This document shows, piece after piece, positions 11,307 through 22,689 of a DNA stretch of 64,000 nucleotides. The notes under the pieces were generated by a model that saw only the letters and a program-made list of their open reading frames with translations, ran no database searches and was not told the DNA's origin. The stretch lies in NCBI RefSeq assembly GCF_963678635.1, contig NC_087066.1, positions 39,577,223-39,641,222 of the forward strand, given 5' to 3'. Every line of letters begins with the position of its first letter. Within the stretch, counting starts at the first letter, position 1. Position numbers and translations under genes: made by a program. The DNA comes from Symsagittifera roscoffensis. Its lineage: Eukaryota > Xenacoelomorpha > Acoela > Convolutidae.

Positions 11307-14300
11307 ATGGAGTTACTCATAGCAATCGTCTTTTTCAGTAACTTTTTATCAGTCGCAACGGAGCATGATTTGAATTTTGCAATCATTGACCGTAAAAAAG
11401 CAGAAAAGGCCAAACCGAACCAGGCGATGCATTTTGTTGACATTGATATTCAGTCGGATTTTGACAGTAAACAGGAGCTAACAGATTATTACGGATTGAT
11501 GCTGACTTTTACACCAGTAATTGATAAAAAGGACTTCAAAGTGTTTACCTTAGAGGATAAGTCGAGAATGGCTTTTCACTCTGTTAGGAAAGTAGATGGA
11601 GCAGATCGTTTAGCCGTTAAGTTTAGCCAAGTATCTACTGGAGACTTTGGAGAATACACACTGTGTGCATGTCCGAGGTCACATCCGAAATTTAGCGAAA
11701 AACTATGTGACGAAAACTCATGCGCCAAAATAGTTTTTGAGTTGGAAAATGAAATGGAAATGTGTTCACCAGCTCCATCAGATGAAATTTGCTCAAAAGA
11801 TATTCTTCATTATGATTGGGTCAAGCCCAATTTAGTAGAAGTTCAAAATAAAATAGAAAATTTTGAAGCTCATCATGCTAAAAATCTGGAGACTGCGTTC
11901 AGCGAAGCTTCTGAAGAGTGCAGGATACTGTTGAAGTCAGCCATGTGTGTTATTTTTTATCCAAAATGCAACTCAGAGGAAAAAAAGAACAAAATTTTAG
12001 GAATAAATAAACTGTGCAAACAAGACTGTCTTGATGTTTTCGATCTATGCTCGGGAACAGGGTGGGAGGCAATACGTGAAAAGTATACTGACAATAAGAC
12101 TGTGGCTGTCCAGTTTGACCTTTTCATGGGTAACCTTACAGCAGTTTTCAAAGCATTAGAATTCGATACCGGTGCTACGTTCGAAAATGGAAGAAAAACA
12201 TGTAGCGCTCTCACAGACACTGATAGCTGTGTGTCAATTCAGGCTGCTCAGGCGAAAAGAGCTATTAAAGCTGAAAACGCCACTAGAGATTGCTACAACA
12301 AAACGGACGGTGGGGAGTTTTACCGAGGAGATGCTTCACATACGCAAAACAAAGAACAATGTCTAAAATGGACTTCGGCTGTTCAGTATATACACCTGAA
12401 TACTTATTCTTCTAACGCTGTTGAGTACATTGAGCTATACTCCGCAAGTAATTTCTGCAGGAATCCTGCGAATGTATCGACTTTGCAGCGCAAATCAAGG
12501 CCATGGTGTTTTTATAGCCAGAGCGATTGGGGATTTTGCAGCATCAGTCCTTGTGTTGATGACGAAAATCCCCAGCCGTCTTTCTCGCCATGGGTGTACT
12601 TGTCGACGACTTCAATGGTCTTAATTTTCAGCGCAGTAGCGTCTCTGATTCTTCTCGCATCACTACTCATATTTATTTTGCTATGTGTGAAATGTCGCCG
12701 TAAAAAAGAGTTGCCAGAAGAACAGTTTTTCAAAAACATTAAGAATTCGGAATATAATTATGCCTGCAAAGATGAGACCGGTATGTGGAATTATGAACGC
12801 AGTCAGATTGCTATCCTTTCGCGACTCGGTCAGGGTGAGTTTGGAATAGTCCACAAAGCTGAAATCCGGAAGTCAAGTGACCACGCAATGTTAGTTGCCG
12901 TCAAGGCTCTGAAAGTTGAAGCTACCTCTTCTGAGAGACAAAATTTCCGCCAAGAGGCAGAGTTGATGAACAAATACAGTCACGAAAATATTGTTAAGTT
13001 CTACGGTGTTTGCTTTGAAGGATCACCTCAGGAGCCGTTGTACATGATATTTGAGTTTATGCCAAGTGGTGATTTGCACGAGTATCTGACCAAGCTCTGT
13101 CCATCGACCCCGAATAATGCAGAGCTAGAGCGGGAGGCCATGGATATCATTGTACGAGCTGTTGAGAAACATTTGCCTCTTTTTCACTCTATCTGCATCC
13201 AAATTGCAAAAGGACTGGCCTACTTAGCAAAGAGACAGCACATCCATCGTGATATAGCAGCTCGTAATGTCCTTCTGAGCGAAGACGCCAAAAGTGGAAT
13301 TCTTACGGTGAAGTTATCAGATTTTGGACTGTCGCGAAATATATACAACAGGAACTATTACCGTATGAAAAGTAAATCTCTGCTTCCTGTTCGTTGGATG
13401 CCTCCTGAAGCCATAACATATGGGACTTTCACGACAGCCAGCGACGTGTACTCGTTTGGAATTGTGCTCTGGGAGATTTTCACATTCGGGACTCAGCCTT
13501 ACGACAACATCCTCAACGAAGACGTAGTGCCTCACATCTTGAAGCCTGAAATCCTGAAGCAGCCCACTGGTTGTCCCGACAGCATGTACGAAATAATGAA
13601 GCATTGCTGGTGCTATCATTCTAAAAATCGGCCCAAAGCGGAGGAGTTGGTTGAGCAGTTGCAGTTTGAGGCTGCACGTGATCGGATAAAGTCACCCAGG
13701 ACGATGCACAGGGCACAGTTGCCTCAGCACAACTACAACAACATGGAGGCCATTGTGAAAAACAATCGTCAAAATGCAGCAAAACAACAAACATCCCAGA
13801 TTTCACCTGGAGCGAATGCTTTCGACCCCACAAAAGCAGAGAAAGGTTCCAGATTTACCGGTTTTGGAAATCCAGGGGCCAAAAACCCTCCCAGTATTCC
13901 TAGGCCTCAGTTCCAAATTCGTCCGAGTTGTAACAACTCAAACATGCCTAACAATAAAAATTTAGTTAGGGGTAACTTCAACCGCTTTAACCATGCGAAT
14001 GCTGCTTGGAGGTCCCCCATGGGAACTTTCCCGCCGCAAGTGCAGACTCCGAATGGGCAGCAAGTGTTTAACATGTCAGATTTGAGTAATAGAGGAATGC
14101 AGAACCCTAAAATGCACAATTTTGACGCCTCTGGACCGAGAGGACCTCCAAGTCTAGCAAGGCCGGGTTTCCCGTCCAACAACCAGCAGTCGCGAGGAGC
14201 TGCAATGCAGTACAACATCGGATCACAAGGAGCGTTTCCCGGATCCCTAATGCACAAATACCCCCCAAATGGTCCCGCTCAAAATAGAAAGGGCTCTGGA

Positions 14301-14363
14301 TTACCGCAGCATTTTAACAACAACCGAAGTGCCGATCAGTTGAACAATTTCTCAGCTTGCTAG
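11307..14363 (+). CDS. ROR: ROR-family receptor tyrosine kinase (single coding exon)
   Basis: The 1018-residue protein starts with a signal peptide (residues 1-18). It continues with an Ig-like domain (about 40-145, GDFGEYTLCAC), a Frizzled-type cysteine-rich domain (about 153-300), a kringle (329-416, six cysteines, ending CSISPC), one transmembrane helix (about 433-460) and an RRKK stop-transfer signal. The tyrosine kinase is at about 500-790, and a 220-residue Asn/Pro/Gly-rich tail follows. Ig, Frizzled, kringle and kinase in this order define ROR, a Wnt5-type receptor for polarity and neural development. Catalytic residues are present: GQGEFG (508-513), Lys533, HRD (647-649) and DFG (672-674), with activation-loop NYYRMKSKSLLPVRWMPPEA close to vertebrate ROR. 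Vertebrate RORs carry altered HRD/DFG motifs, so this kinase looks more canonical. No coding intron is present, although ROR genes usually have many. I chose ATG 11307 because the signal peptide begins there. Confidence 0.95.
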   Translation: MELLIAIVFFSNFLSVATEHDLNFAIIDRKKAEKAKPNQAMHFVDIDIQSDFDSKQELTDYYGLMLTFTPVIDKKDFKVFTLEDKSRMAFHSVRKVDGADRLAVKFSQVSTGDFGEYTLCACPRSHPKFSEKLCDENSCAKIVFELENEMEMCSPAPSDEICSKDILHYDWVKPNLVEVQNKIENFEAHHAKNLETAFSEASEECRILLKSAMCVIFYPKCNSEEKKNKILGINKLCKQDCLDVFDLCSGTGWEAIREKYTDNKTVAVQFDLFMGNLTAVFKALEFDTGATFENGRKTCSALTDTDSCVSIQAAQAKRAIKAENATRDCYNKTDGGEFYRGDASHTQNKEQCLKWTSAVQYIHLNTYSSNAVEYIELYSASNFCRNPANVSTLQRKSRPWCFYSQSDWGFCSISPCVDDENPQPSFSPWVYLSTTSMVLIFSAVASLILLASLLIFILLCVKCRRKKELPEEQFFKNIKNSEYNYACKDETGMWNYERSQIAILSRLGQGEFGIVHKAEIRKSSDHAMLVAVKALKVEATSSERQNFRQEAELMNKYSHENIVKFYGVCFEGSPQEPLYMIFEFMPSGDLHEYLTKLCPSTPNNAELEREAMDIIVRAVEKHLPLFHSICIQIAKGLAYLAKRQHIHRDIAARNVLLSEDAKSGILTVKLSDFGLSRNIYNRNYYRMKSKSLLPVRWMPPEAITYGTFTTASDVYSFGIVLWEIFTFGTQPYDNILNEDVVPHILKPEILKQPTGCPDSMYEIMKHCWCYHSKNRPKAEELVEQLQFEAARDRIKSPRTMHRAQLPQHNYNNMEAIVKNNRQNAAKQQTSQISPGANAFDPTKAEKGSRFTGFGNPGAKNPPSIPRPQFQIRPSCNNSNMPNNKNLVRGNFNRFNHANAAWRSPMGTFPPQVQTPNGQQVFNMSDLSNRGMQNPKMHNFDASGPRGPPSLARPGFPSNNQQSRGAAMQYNIGSQGAFPGSLMHKYPPNGPAQNRKGSGLPQHFNNNRSADQLNNFSAC

Positions 14364-14733
14364 ACTAGAACCTGAAATTTGACATTTATCAAAACTAGCC
14401 AAGAGCTACCGTAAATCACCTTTGTTCCAGCTTTAGTTCTTTAAAGCGTCAAGAGTCTGCAGAGTATGTCTGACCTAACCACGATAACAGTATTTCTGGA
14501 CTCTTGACTCAGGTGTTGCTGCTAACTGTTGCAAAGTTTATTGATTTTTTTGGATGAGGTTGATCAAGTTGTTTATTTTTCTATTTGTTCTATTATCTGT
14601 TTAATCAACATCAATTATCGGCATCTTGCTTGAATGGTGAAGGGAATTAAATTTTGGTTTATGAAATATTTAACAAGATGCAATGGTAGATGTCACATCC
14701 TGTTTCTACTAATTTTATGTGACTCTAATTTAC

Positions 14734-14739
14734 AATAAA
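14734..14739 (+). terminator. Polyadenylation signal of the ROR gene
   Basis: AATAAA lies 371 bases after the ROR stop codon, followed by a GT/T-rich stretch (TTGATATTACAGTCAGTTTAG). It is the first canonical signal in the 3' UTR. Confidence 0.65.
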
Positions 14740-14769
14740 GTTGATATTACAGTCAGTTTAGAGTTAGTT

Positions 14770-17380
14770 AATCAAGTGTCCCATTAACAGCTTACTTTCG
14801 AGATATCGATCATTCATTCATAAATGACACTTGGTTAAACCTTTGGTCAAATAGTTTGCATGGTTCTGATAATAGCGCAGCTAACAGCTTATCAGTTGAG
14901 TTAGTTTTGCAATAACGGTTTTGATTGCTGCCCATTACTGACCTAGAACATTCTGTAAATCTTCTAAATCTTTGGTTTGTCGAACTCATGATGAATAATA
15001 CTTGCTTCAAATACAGATCATGCTTTCAAGAAAGCCTCGATTTGAAACATGACATAATGAGCATGTTTTATTGAGCGTGGATCGAGGAAAGAAGCAAACC
15101 GATTGTTTTTGGAAAAACCTCTAAAGGCAGCTATAAAACAGTGCAGTAAGAAAACCATTTTTGTTTGGTTTAGTCGAATTATCCTTTTGTACAAATTTGC
15201 ATCTAGTTAGATTTTAGCAGCAGTTATTTTTCGCAGTGTTTTATTGGTGTTTACAATAGTGCAATGCCGGTTAACGGTTAATTTATATCGGCGTATTTAT
15301 ATATCCTGAAACTTATTTTTAAGTGGTGCGAACTCTTCAACTTCATTTTTGAGATTTATTAGGGAGTCAAAAGTTAGACTGGATCACTTTGACGGACGTT
15401 GATTCAGTTCTGATTTTGCGAAGTAGTGATGGTAAACACGAACGGAATTTCCTTCGAAATTAAGAAACAGTAGATTTCAGTAGAAAATTTATTCAGGATT
15501 GATTCAAATTTTCGTGATACTATTCCAGCTGTGACCTGTCTAGTAGGATATTAACAAATATTGTCCAAACTTTAGTAAATATTCCGACCTTGAAAAGAAA
15601 CGCTAATAAATGTTTTAACTTTAATAAATAATGATCTCTCGTCCAGCATTTTATCGATGATGTTAATTATGCGGTAAAATGTATGAAAATCAATTTGCAA
15701 ACCTTGAAATTTGATCGTTCTTTTTTAAAGAAAAAATGTTCGCGTTCATGAAGTTAATAGAAATATATTTATTTATTATAAAGATCAAATGAGAAGCCTA
15801 ACAATTTAGTAAATCTAGTGTATTGACCGGTCACAGTTTGTATTGGAGCTAATAAGCGCAGTGCAGTTTAATGTGCTAGTTTGGTTATCAATCACTACCC
15901 AATTCTCCTCCCTATCCCAAATTATTTTTGTCTCTCCTTCTCATGTTCTCTCCCCTCTATCTCTCTCTCTCCGGTCTTGGCCTTCAGTGAAAACGACGCT
16001 TTAAGTTTTCTATTTACTGCTTCGCTTGATGAATGTTGTCTTGTCTTCATGTTTGCATTTGTCAAGCATTAGTTAGATTACATTATTGATTTACATTGGC
16101 TGTAAATTAAAGAAAAACTGCAATAGATTGCTACATTTATCAAGAAAAAAATCTTCTCCTCTAGCCAGTTTTTTTATTCCAGCTGAGAGATAAGTGATAA
16201 TTTAGTGATAATAAATGATAATTTAGTAATCAGACACTCCGCCGTAAAACAGTGCCCGGCCAAAAAGGTTGGACATGAACCAAAAACACTGAAGTTCGCA
16301 TGTAATTCTTCATAAACCCGCTTGCACAAATTTGTTTTACACCGAAATCGATAGACGGATAGTATCTTTTTCTGCCCTGTGCTTGCTGATTTTACGTTTC
16401 CATCATTTTCAATTAAAGACATATTTTTCTTCACCTGAAAAAAACGTTGAAAAAATTTTTGTAACAAAAATATTGAATCGGAATGTGTTTCATTTAACTC
16501 AAAATTAAATTTAAAAATCGAGAAAAGCTCTGAAGGTTAATCAGTGTTTTTAATACTCTGTGCAGTGATTTCCATTTAAAAAAATTTAAATTGGTTGTTG
16601 CAAATAGATATGCCCAAAAAATGATTTCCATTTTTTCAAAAAAATAGCGATAAGTACCCAAAGTTGGCAAAAAAACTGCTAAAAGATTTAAATTTAAATT
16701 GCAAACGAAAAATAGAAATAGTGTCAGAAAAGTTTAGTAAATTCACTGTTTGTATAAGGATTTAGTATGAAGGCCGATCATCCTTCCGAAATCGAACATC
16801 TAGTTGACAAATGAAACAATTTCTCAAAATTGATTTGATATTTGTTTCGAGCGTTTTTTATGCCAATTACGAACCTCCTTTTGAGTTTGAATGTGCGCAG
16901 TATTCTCTGTATGCCAGGAATGACCAGTGAGATAAATCACCGATAAACTACCTTTAGACAGGCTCCATGGCTAAGTGATTCACCACACGTTGGCACGGTT
17001 GCAACAATGCCTAAATGCTTTTTAATGCGAGTTGTTACGACTTGTCCCATTACGGATTTAGAATGTGCCGTTTGAAAACTTCGTCACATGACAAACAAAA
17101 TGAGTTTCAATTTTTTCCTGTTTGATGAAAGCAGGTTTTATGATAATGCATGGGATCGGGTTTTTATTTTTTCAGACGCTATGGAAAAATTTTTCAGTTT
17201 TCAAAAAGTTAGCTTTCCTCAAAAAAATTTTCTACTGATTTTCAAAAAAAGGTACTATTGGGAAGTCTGCCTACTCCCCTGTGTGCCTTCATAATCCACT
17301 AGTCTCTTTTTTACCTAACCCACTTTCTACAGACCTTGTGGGTTAGAAGTTTGTAGGAGAATGTTTGACCTGTTTGGATT
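14770..17380. other. Gene-free AT-rich stretch
   Basis: No supportable ORF. Around 16240-16290 (AAACAGTGCCCGGCCAAAAA) the sequence recalls the end of a Tc1-like transposon, but I found no partner repeat. Confidence 0.4.
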
Positions 17381-17384
17381 TCTT

Positions 17385-17990
17385 ACATTTTCTCGAAAGC
17401 TGCCCTGCCATGTCGGAGATTTTGGGTTCAATGGATAGAACAGGTTGTGGGAAGCTCCTCTGCATTAGCAGCTACGCCCCCATTTTTACTACGAAAAGTT
17501 ATGGCCCTCGGAAAAGTCAATTTTGGTTTTTTGACCGATTTTTGAATTTTTTTGGTTTCCCAAAAACTACCCTCCCAAATCAGATTTTGGGTACAATGGG
17601 TAGACCGGGTTGTGTGAGGTTCCCTTGCAGAAGGGGCTTTGCCCAAATTATTTTACACAATAAGTTTTTTTCGATTTTTTGACCGTTTTTGAAACTTATT
17701 GAATATACTCAAAAACTACTGTGCAGAATCTGAGTGTTTGATTTTAATCAAAAAGACGGGTTGTGATAAGCTCCCCTGCATCAGCGGCTACGCCTATTTT
17801 TTATCCCAATAATTTTGGCTCTCGGAAAAGTCAAATTTCCGAAAACTACCTCCCAAACCGGAGATTTTGGTTTCAACGGGTTGTGCGAAGCCCACTAATT
17901 TAGCGCTTGCTCCCAATTTTTTTCGCCCAAAACGTTATGACCCCCCAAAAAATAAGTCAATATTTTGATTTCTTGTCCGATTTCTTGACC
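17385..17990. repeat. Diverged tandem repeat, about 140-175 bp units
   Basis: At least four units start near 17390, 17563, 17705 and 17842. Each contains an AAACTACC-type start, a GGAGATTTTGGGTTCAATGG-like block, GGGTTGTG, CTCCCCTGCATTAGCAGCTA and an AAGTTATGGCCCTCGGAAAA block, then TTTTTTGACCG. Units differ strongly, so the array is old. It ends where a SINE-like element begins at about 17995. Confidence 0.75.
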
Positions 17991-17994
17991 TAAG

Positions 17995-18452
17995 TTGCAA
18001 ATAATCTTGCGACGCAAATATTGTTGCGACAAAATGTGTTCATTTTGATCAATAACCAGCTATTAAGTACAGCCAATGCTAAGGATATTAACACAGACTA
18101 TGATATTACAAATAGCCTTTTAGCTTCAAGGTTTTATGGATCTGTAGAGTAGAGATAGGGAAAGAGACCCGCAACAAAATAAGAGGGTTCGAACCCGGAG
18201 TTTTTAATGAACTTTTTCGTATGCTAGTTGAAATGCGTCCGCTCTATAAATTGAGGCATGCTAGTTATTAATTTTCTTTCTTTTCTAATTGATTGGTACT
18301 GCTAATGCCTCATAATTGGCTTGCATCATTTAGCAATAAATGTAGACTCATAATTGGCGTGCGTCACTTGAGAAATTCAGTTTTTCACGGTAGCGTTATC
18401 GGTAATTTTTTTGCTTGTGTATGCGAAGTGCAACTTCGCCTCTGTGTCTAAT
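17995..18452 (+). mobile_element. tRNA-headed SINE, copy A
   Basis: This segment is closely similar over its whole length to 37300-37790. It holds a tRNA-like box pair (GATCTGTAGAGTAGAGATAG as A-box region; GGTTCGAACCC at 18185-18195 as B box). A body with TAAATTGAGGCATG and a 3' hairpin GCGAAGTGCAACTTCGC (about 18423-18439) follow, ending in CTCTGTGT. The two copies share about 130 bp upstream of the tRNA-like part, so the unit is longer than a simple tRNA-SINE. Confidence 0.7.
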
Positions 18453-18724
18453 TAAAACATGTACGGTACCACCGACAAACTTCAGATTGAGTCGAGTGAT
18501 ATATCCTTTAGAAATTTTTCAGGCGTGATTGGATTGATTAAAAAATAATTGAGAAATGTTTTGTCAATTCCATTACCCTTGCGATCAGAAAGGGTGTTGC
18601 AATCGTTTATTAGACTTTTTTCCGGATATCTTTGTTCACTGATTGGTAAACTTAGGAGGAATGGTAAATTTACTCAAGTGGATAAATGTATTTCGTTTCA
18701 TACTATATAACACCTGCATTTACC

Positions 18725-19886
18725 GCATAAATAGGGTTGGTTAGTAGTATGCCGAACTTCAAGATTTTTGTAGTCGGATGGTTGTCAGCTTAAAAGGTGT
18801 CGGTTTCAATTCTGTCGGCTTGTTTTCTTTTTTTTCTATTAGTTTCTGGTACACTTTTTAAAATGGATAATCGACAAGCTTTTATAAAGCTTGAAAGCTA
18901 CTTCGCTGTCCTGTTCTTACAAATTAAAAATTTTTCTGTGGAACTAGTTTATTTTTTTTGTTCTTGTTTATGCAGGTAATTTAGTTTCTATCTTCTATCA
19001 GTTTTTTTTGCCTTTATAAGTGATTTGTAGCTTACAGTTCTTGCAAAGATAACGATTGGAAGCAGCAATAGATGCGGATATAGAAAGCCGTAATAATTTG
19101 GTGAATTCATTGTTTAAAACGTCCTTTTTACTCTTGTGATCAGCAAGGGTTTTGCAATCGGGTACTAGACATTTTCTACTTTAAATAACTTTTTTCACAG
19201 GATGGTCAAAAGTTGAAATGATAAATTTAGCTTCGTTTCACAATGAATTCAAATTTTTTGCGTCGCCGGCACTCTTTGTCAGGAGGTAGTGAATACGCCT
19301 GGTATGTCCTGGGTTTGAATCTGACAGAATTTTTTTTTTTTTTCAAATTGGAATCATTTCGTCTAAAAAAAGTTGTCGGCTTATTAGTTTTCTGCTCATG
19401 TTTCTTCAGCGTAATTGTCACATCAGCCAATAGTTTTTTTTTGCTGAACGGAATTTACATCGTAGTTGCTTTTCTGACTTCTTTTTTGTTCAACTATAAC
19501 CTTTATTCTGCCCAAATGGTTTTGGCTTCTATTTTATTGCTTAGTGACCTAATTTTGAGGCGTTTCAAGGGAATCGTTTTTCAAAAATATAAAAAATTGG
19601 TTCGAAATTTTTCATGACAATTGTTCTATGGGAATTTACCCAAGTTTTGTCGGCTCAGTTGCAGCTCGGTAAATATTATTGAATTATCATTATTGAAGGC
19701 GTGGATTGTATTTCTGGACAAGTTTTCCGCAAATAGAACATCAGTCCAGACAAAATCTTTAAGTTTTTTGGCGTTTTTTAAAAATTTGTGTGACATAGTG
19801 TCTATTCTTTTCTTTCCTGTCTGCTAGCTTGCTATGCTGTTTTAGTGGTACGCAAATGGTGCGAAGTTGTACTTCGCTTTTGTGTT
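18725..19886 (+). mobile_element. tRNA-like SINE heads with hairpin tail, one or two copies
   Basis: Two tRNA-like heads occur, with B-box-like CGGTTTCAATTCTG at about 18800 and GGGTTTGAATCTG at about 19310. The body is T-rich, and a tail hairpin GCGAAGTTGTACTTCGC at 19861-19877 is followed by TTTTGTGT. The tail matches the other SINE-like copies here. The upstream head probably belongs to a second copy truncated by the later one. Confidence 0.5.
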
Positions 19887-19889
19887 TTA

Positions 19890-20875
19890 GTATGTTTCCA
19901 TGTACATTTATCATTTTTCTCTCATTTTGTAAAGATCTGTTTACTTCTTAAAATTCAATTTTTGAACACTTAGAATGTATTTTTTAAACCCAGCTAACGT
20001 TTCTGTTAGAGAAAAAAATTGAATTATATGTCTTTTTTCTCAGCCCACTGCTTCTGGTTAATTTTTATGTTAGTTTTTGGCCTTAGTTTCTTGCATTTTA
20101 GTGTCCTATATCTTTTATATCTGATAATTTTAGTTATAAATTGATGCAAGGTAATAAATTAAACATGAACTTTTTGAAAAAAAAAGTTACCCGTATTATT
20201 TCATTTTTTCAAGTTCCCATGTTTGGACTATCGAATATCTGCTTATTTTGTTGGCTTAGTTTCCACAGCACGCTTTTTGATAGCTCATGTATTTCAACCG
20301 TGGAAAATGTCATATCTGAAAGTCCGAATGGTGAATGTTTTCAGGTTTTGTATAATTACTGCTTTTTTCGCATTTAAGGTTTTTCGGCCTAAATGATGTC
20401 AACTTGTTTGATTGATGTTTTTTGCTCATTTTACGTCGTTTAAAGAGCAAAACGAGGACATAAAAGATTGAATTTCAAAGTTGAAGTTTTATGTATAGCA
20501 TTAATTTTCTTATAATTATTTGTTTTCCGGGCAATCATTGTTCTCATATTGATAATTTATGCTAGCAATCAGGTTTGCGAAAATTTTTCTGTCAAAACGA
20601 GTATTATTTGTGAAAGTTGTATGAAAATTTTTGGTGATCTTTATCTGCGTTTTTCTTGAATGGTGGCCTTCTGCTAGCTGGCATTTTTAAATCATCGAGA
20701 AACGAAGTGCAGACATTTTTCAGTTTGACATCGATTTCTTTCTAAGTACATTTCGGCTCTTTTTTCCTACTTGCAAATTTCACATTGCTCGATTGTCATG
20801 AAATTTGGCATGAAGACTAGTTAGACAGCGAAATGGTAAAAGCCCTATTTTCATCACAAAATTGATCATGTTAGA
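19890..20875. other. Gene-free stretch
   Basis: T-rich DNA without a supportable gene, tRNA-like box pair or repeat shared with other parts of the window. Confidence 0.4.
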
Positions 20876-20876
20876 C

Positions 20877-21386
20877 GGGGGGGGGGGGGGCTCCATTTTA
20901 AATTCTTTTGATTGAAGGAAGGCAAATCACGCTCCCAATAATAATTGAGGAATTGGCGCGAAAAAAAAACGTGAGAGGTTTAAGGTTTAAAAATAGGGCT
21001 CTTTTCCAGTTCGACCCCCTGCCGACCCAAAGGGTCCCCCTTTGTACTATTTTGAGATATCCATATTTGGCGACTGACCCTAAAAATGTTCTAAAGACGC
21101 CTTAAGCGCCAAAATATACTAATTTTGAGGGGGGAGTGCGCGCCAAAAAAACGCGATTTTTTTTGGTCAAAATTTTCCAAAAATTGCCTAGAAAGCCTTT
21201 TTGGCCTGTTTTTCAAAATTTTGCCTGCGGCGCAGAAAATTTGACCAGAACAGAGTCTTTTTAGTGATTTGGGAGAGCTCGGAAAATCAATTTGGTCGAA
21301 CTAAAAAAGAAAGGTCGACAAAATTTTCGAAAAATTTTGAAAATACGCCCTCCCCCCGTCAAGAAAATCCTAAATCCGCCCCTGGC
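20877..21386. repeat. Dispersed repeat with CAGGGG-type end, copy 1
   Basis: It contains GACCCAAAGGGTC, a block TTTTGCCTGCGGCGCAGAAA and an end TCAAGAAAATCCTAAATCCG followed by CCCCTG. The same blocks occur in the same order at 34555-34830 and 41330-41655. Read from the right, the terminus is CAGGGGCGGATTTAGGATTT, the style of non-autonomous hAT elements. A 12-14 base G run marks the left side. I could not find a matching left terminus, so the class is tentative. Confidence 0.6.
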
Positions 21387-21689
21387 TTACAAAGTTAACA
21401 GATTGAAAATTAACAGCGAGAGCAAGTGTCTTTTATCATTTAATTGTAGCTTTTAAGTTTTTCACCCCACTCCCACAAAATTACACTAAAACTTATCTAA
21501 ATTTTCTTATTGTTAATTCACTTCCTTGCGACAAGCAAGGGCATTGAAATTCCGTGCTGGACGTTTTTCCTGTAAATAATTTTGTTAACATGACTCACCT
21601 CCTGGACTCACCTATATACTTCCTTTATTATAGGTTCCGCTGGAGTCACTCTTATATATACTTTGTTGATAATAAATTCAATCTATCAC

Positions 21690-22296
21690 CTGGAGCATCT
21701 AGCGTAGAGGTAACACACCTGCTTAAGATGGCAAAGGCTTGTAGTTCGAATCCGGGCGTGATCTGTTTTTATTTAGCAAATTTTGTGCTTTTTTAGACTA
21801 TCGTCCGTCTGTTCATTTTGTCGGCTTAGTTCCCGTAGTCCGACTCATTTTGAAGCTTCCTTTTATTCCAACTTTCTGTAACTCTCATGCTTGAGACGAC
21901 AAAGCCGGAGAGCTCGATTCAACTCGAAGCCTTTTTTTCAAGTTGAAAATTTTCGGCTATTTTGGATTTTTGTCTGCTTATTTTTGCCGGTTTATTTTCT
22001 GCAGGATGGACTCTTTTGAAAGTTCGGCTTCTTTCTAGATTTCCGAAAGCTCCTTGTGAAATTTCTAATAGTGCAGGAAATTTTGCTCGGGATCTTCTCG
22101 GAATTTTGTGTTTTTTCAACTTCGCATGGCAAAACAATAAAAAAAAATTTTCTTCAGTTTTTGGATATTTTTCAGTTTTTCTTCAGTTTTGGAGGTTTTT
22201 CAGTTTTGGATATATGTTTTTTCATTTGATTTTAATCACAGTCATTTTTCTTTTAAAATCGCAAGTGGTGCGAAGCTGAGCTTCGCGCCTGTGTAG
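21690..22296 (+). mobile_element. tRNA-headed SINE with hairpin tail
   Basis: The clearest tRNA-like head of the window: A box TAGCGTAGAGGTAA (21700-21713) and B box GTTCGAATCC (21743-21752), with tRNA-like spacing. The T-rich body ends in the hairpin GCGAAGCTGAGCTTCGC (22270-22286) plus GCCTGTGT. The internal promoter plus the shared 3' hairpin fit a Pol III-transcribed SINE. Confidence 0.7.
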
Positions 22297-22689
22297 AATT
22301 TTTTATGGATAATTTTTTGTGCTACTTTCGCATAAAATGGCTTTTGACTTTGTTTTCACTGGTGTTTATAGCACTTGAAGCCAGGCAAACTAGCCTGAAA
22401 ACAGTTGGAAACGATCAATGGTAACCAGTTACTCCGCAAAGCAATCCGAAATGATTAATTTCAATGGATTTGCTGTTGCAAAAACTATCACTTAAATTCT
22501 TTATAATTTGCGCAATTCAGTTACAATTGTTTTATATCGAATTTTGAATCTATCTATTATATATTCAAATGCGGGCTTCACTATATCGCCATGCTGAAGA
22601 TATGTATTATTTTTTAAGTAATATCGTATATTGCAATAGTTAAGATTTTTTTTTCGATTCTTTGGTTTGAATTCTGTTTATTTCACCAA

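Noticed and set aside
16230-16300. Tc1/mariner terminal repeat
   Set aside because: Only one end-like motif, no inverted partner, no TA duplication and no transposase remnant.
19243-19617. 124-codon hydrophobic plus-strand ORF
   Set aside because: Phe/Leu-rich because of the T-rich SINE body; it contains a tRNA-like head and no conserved domain.
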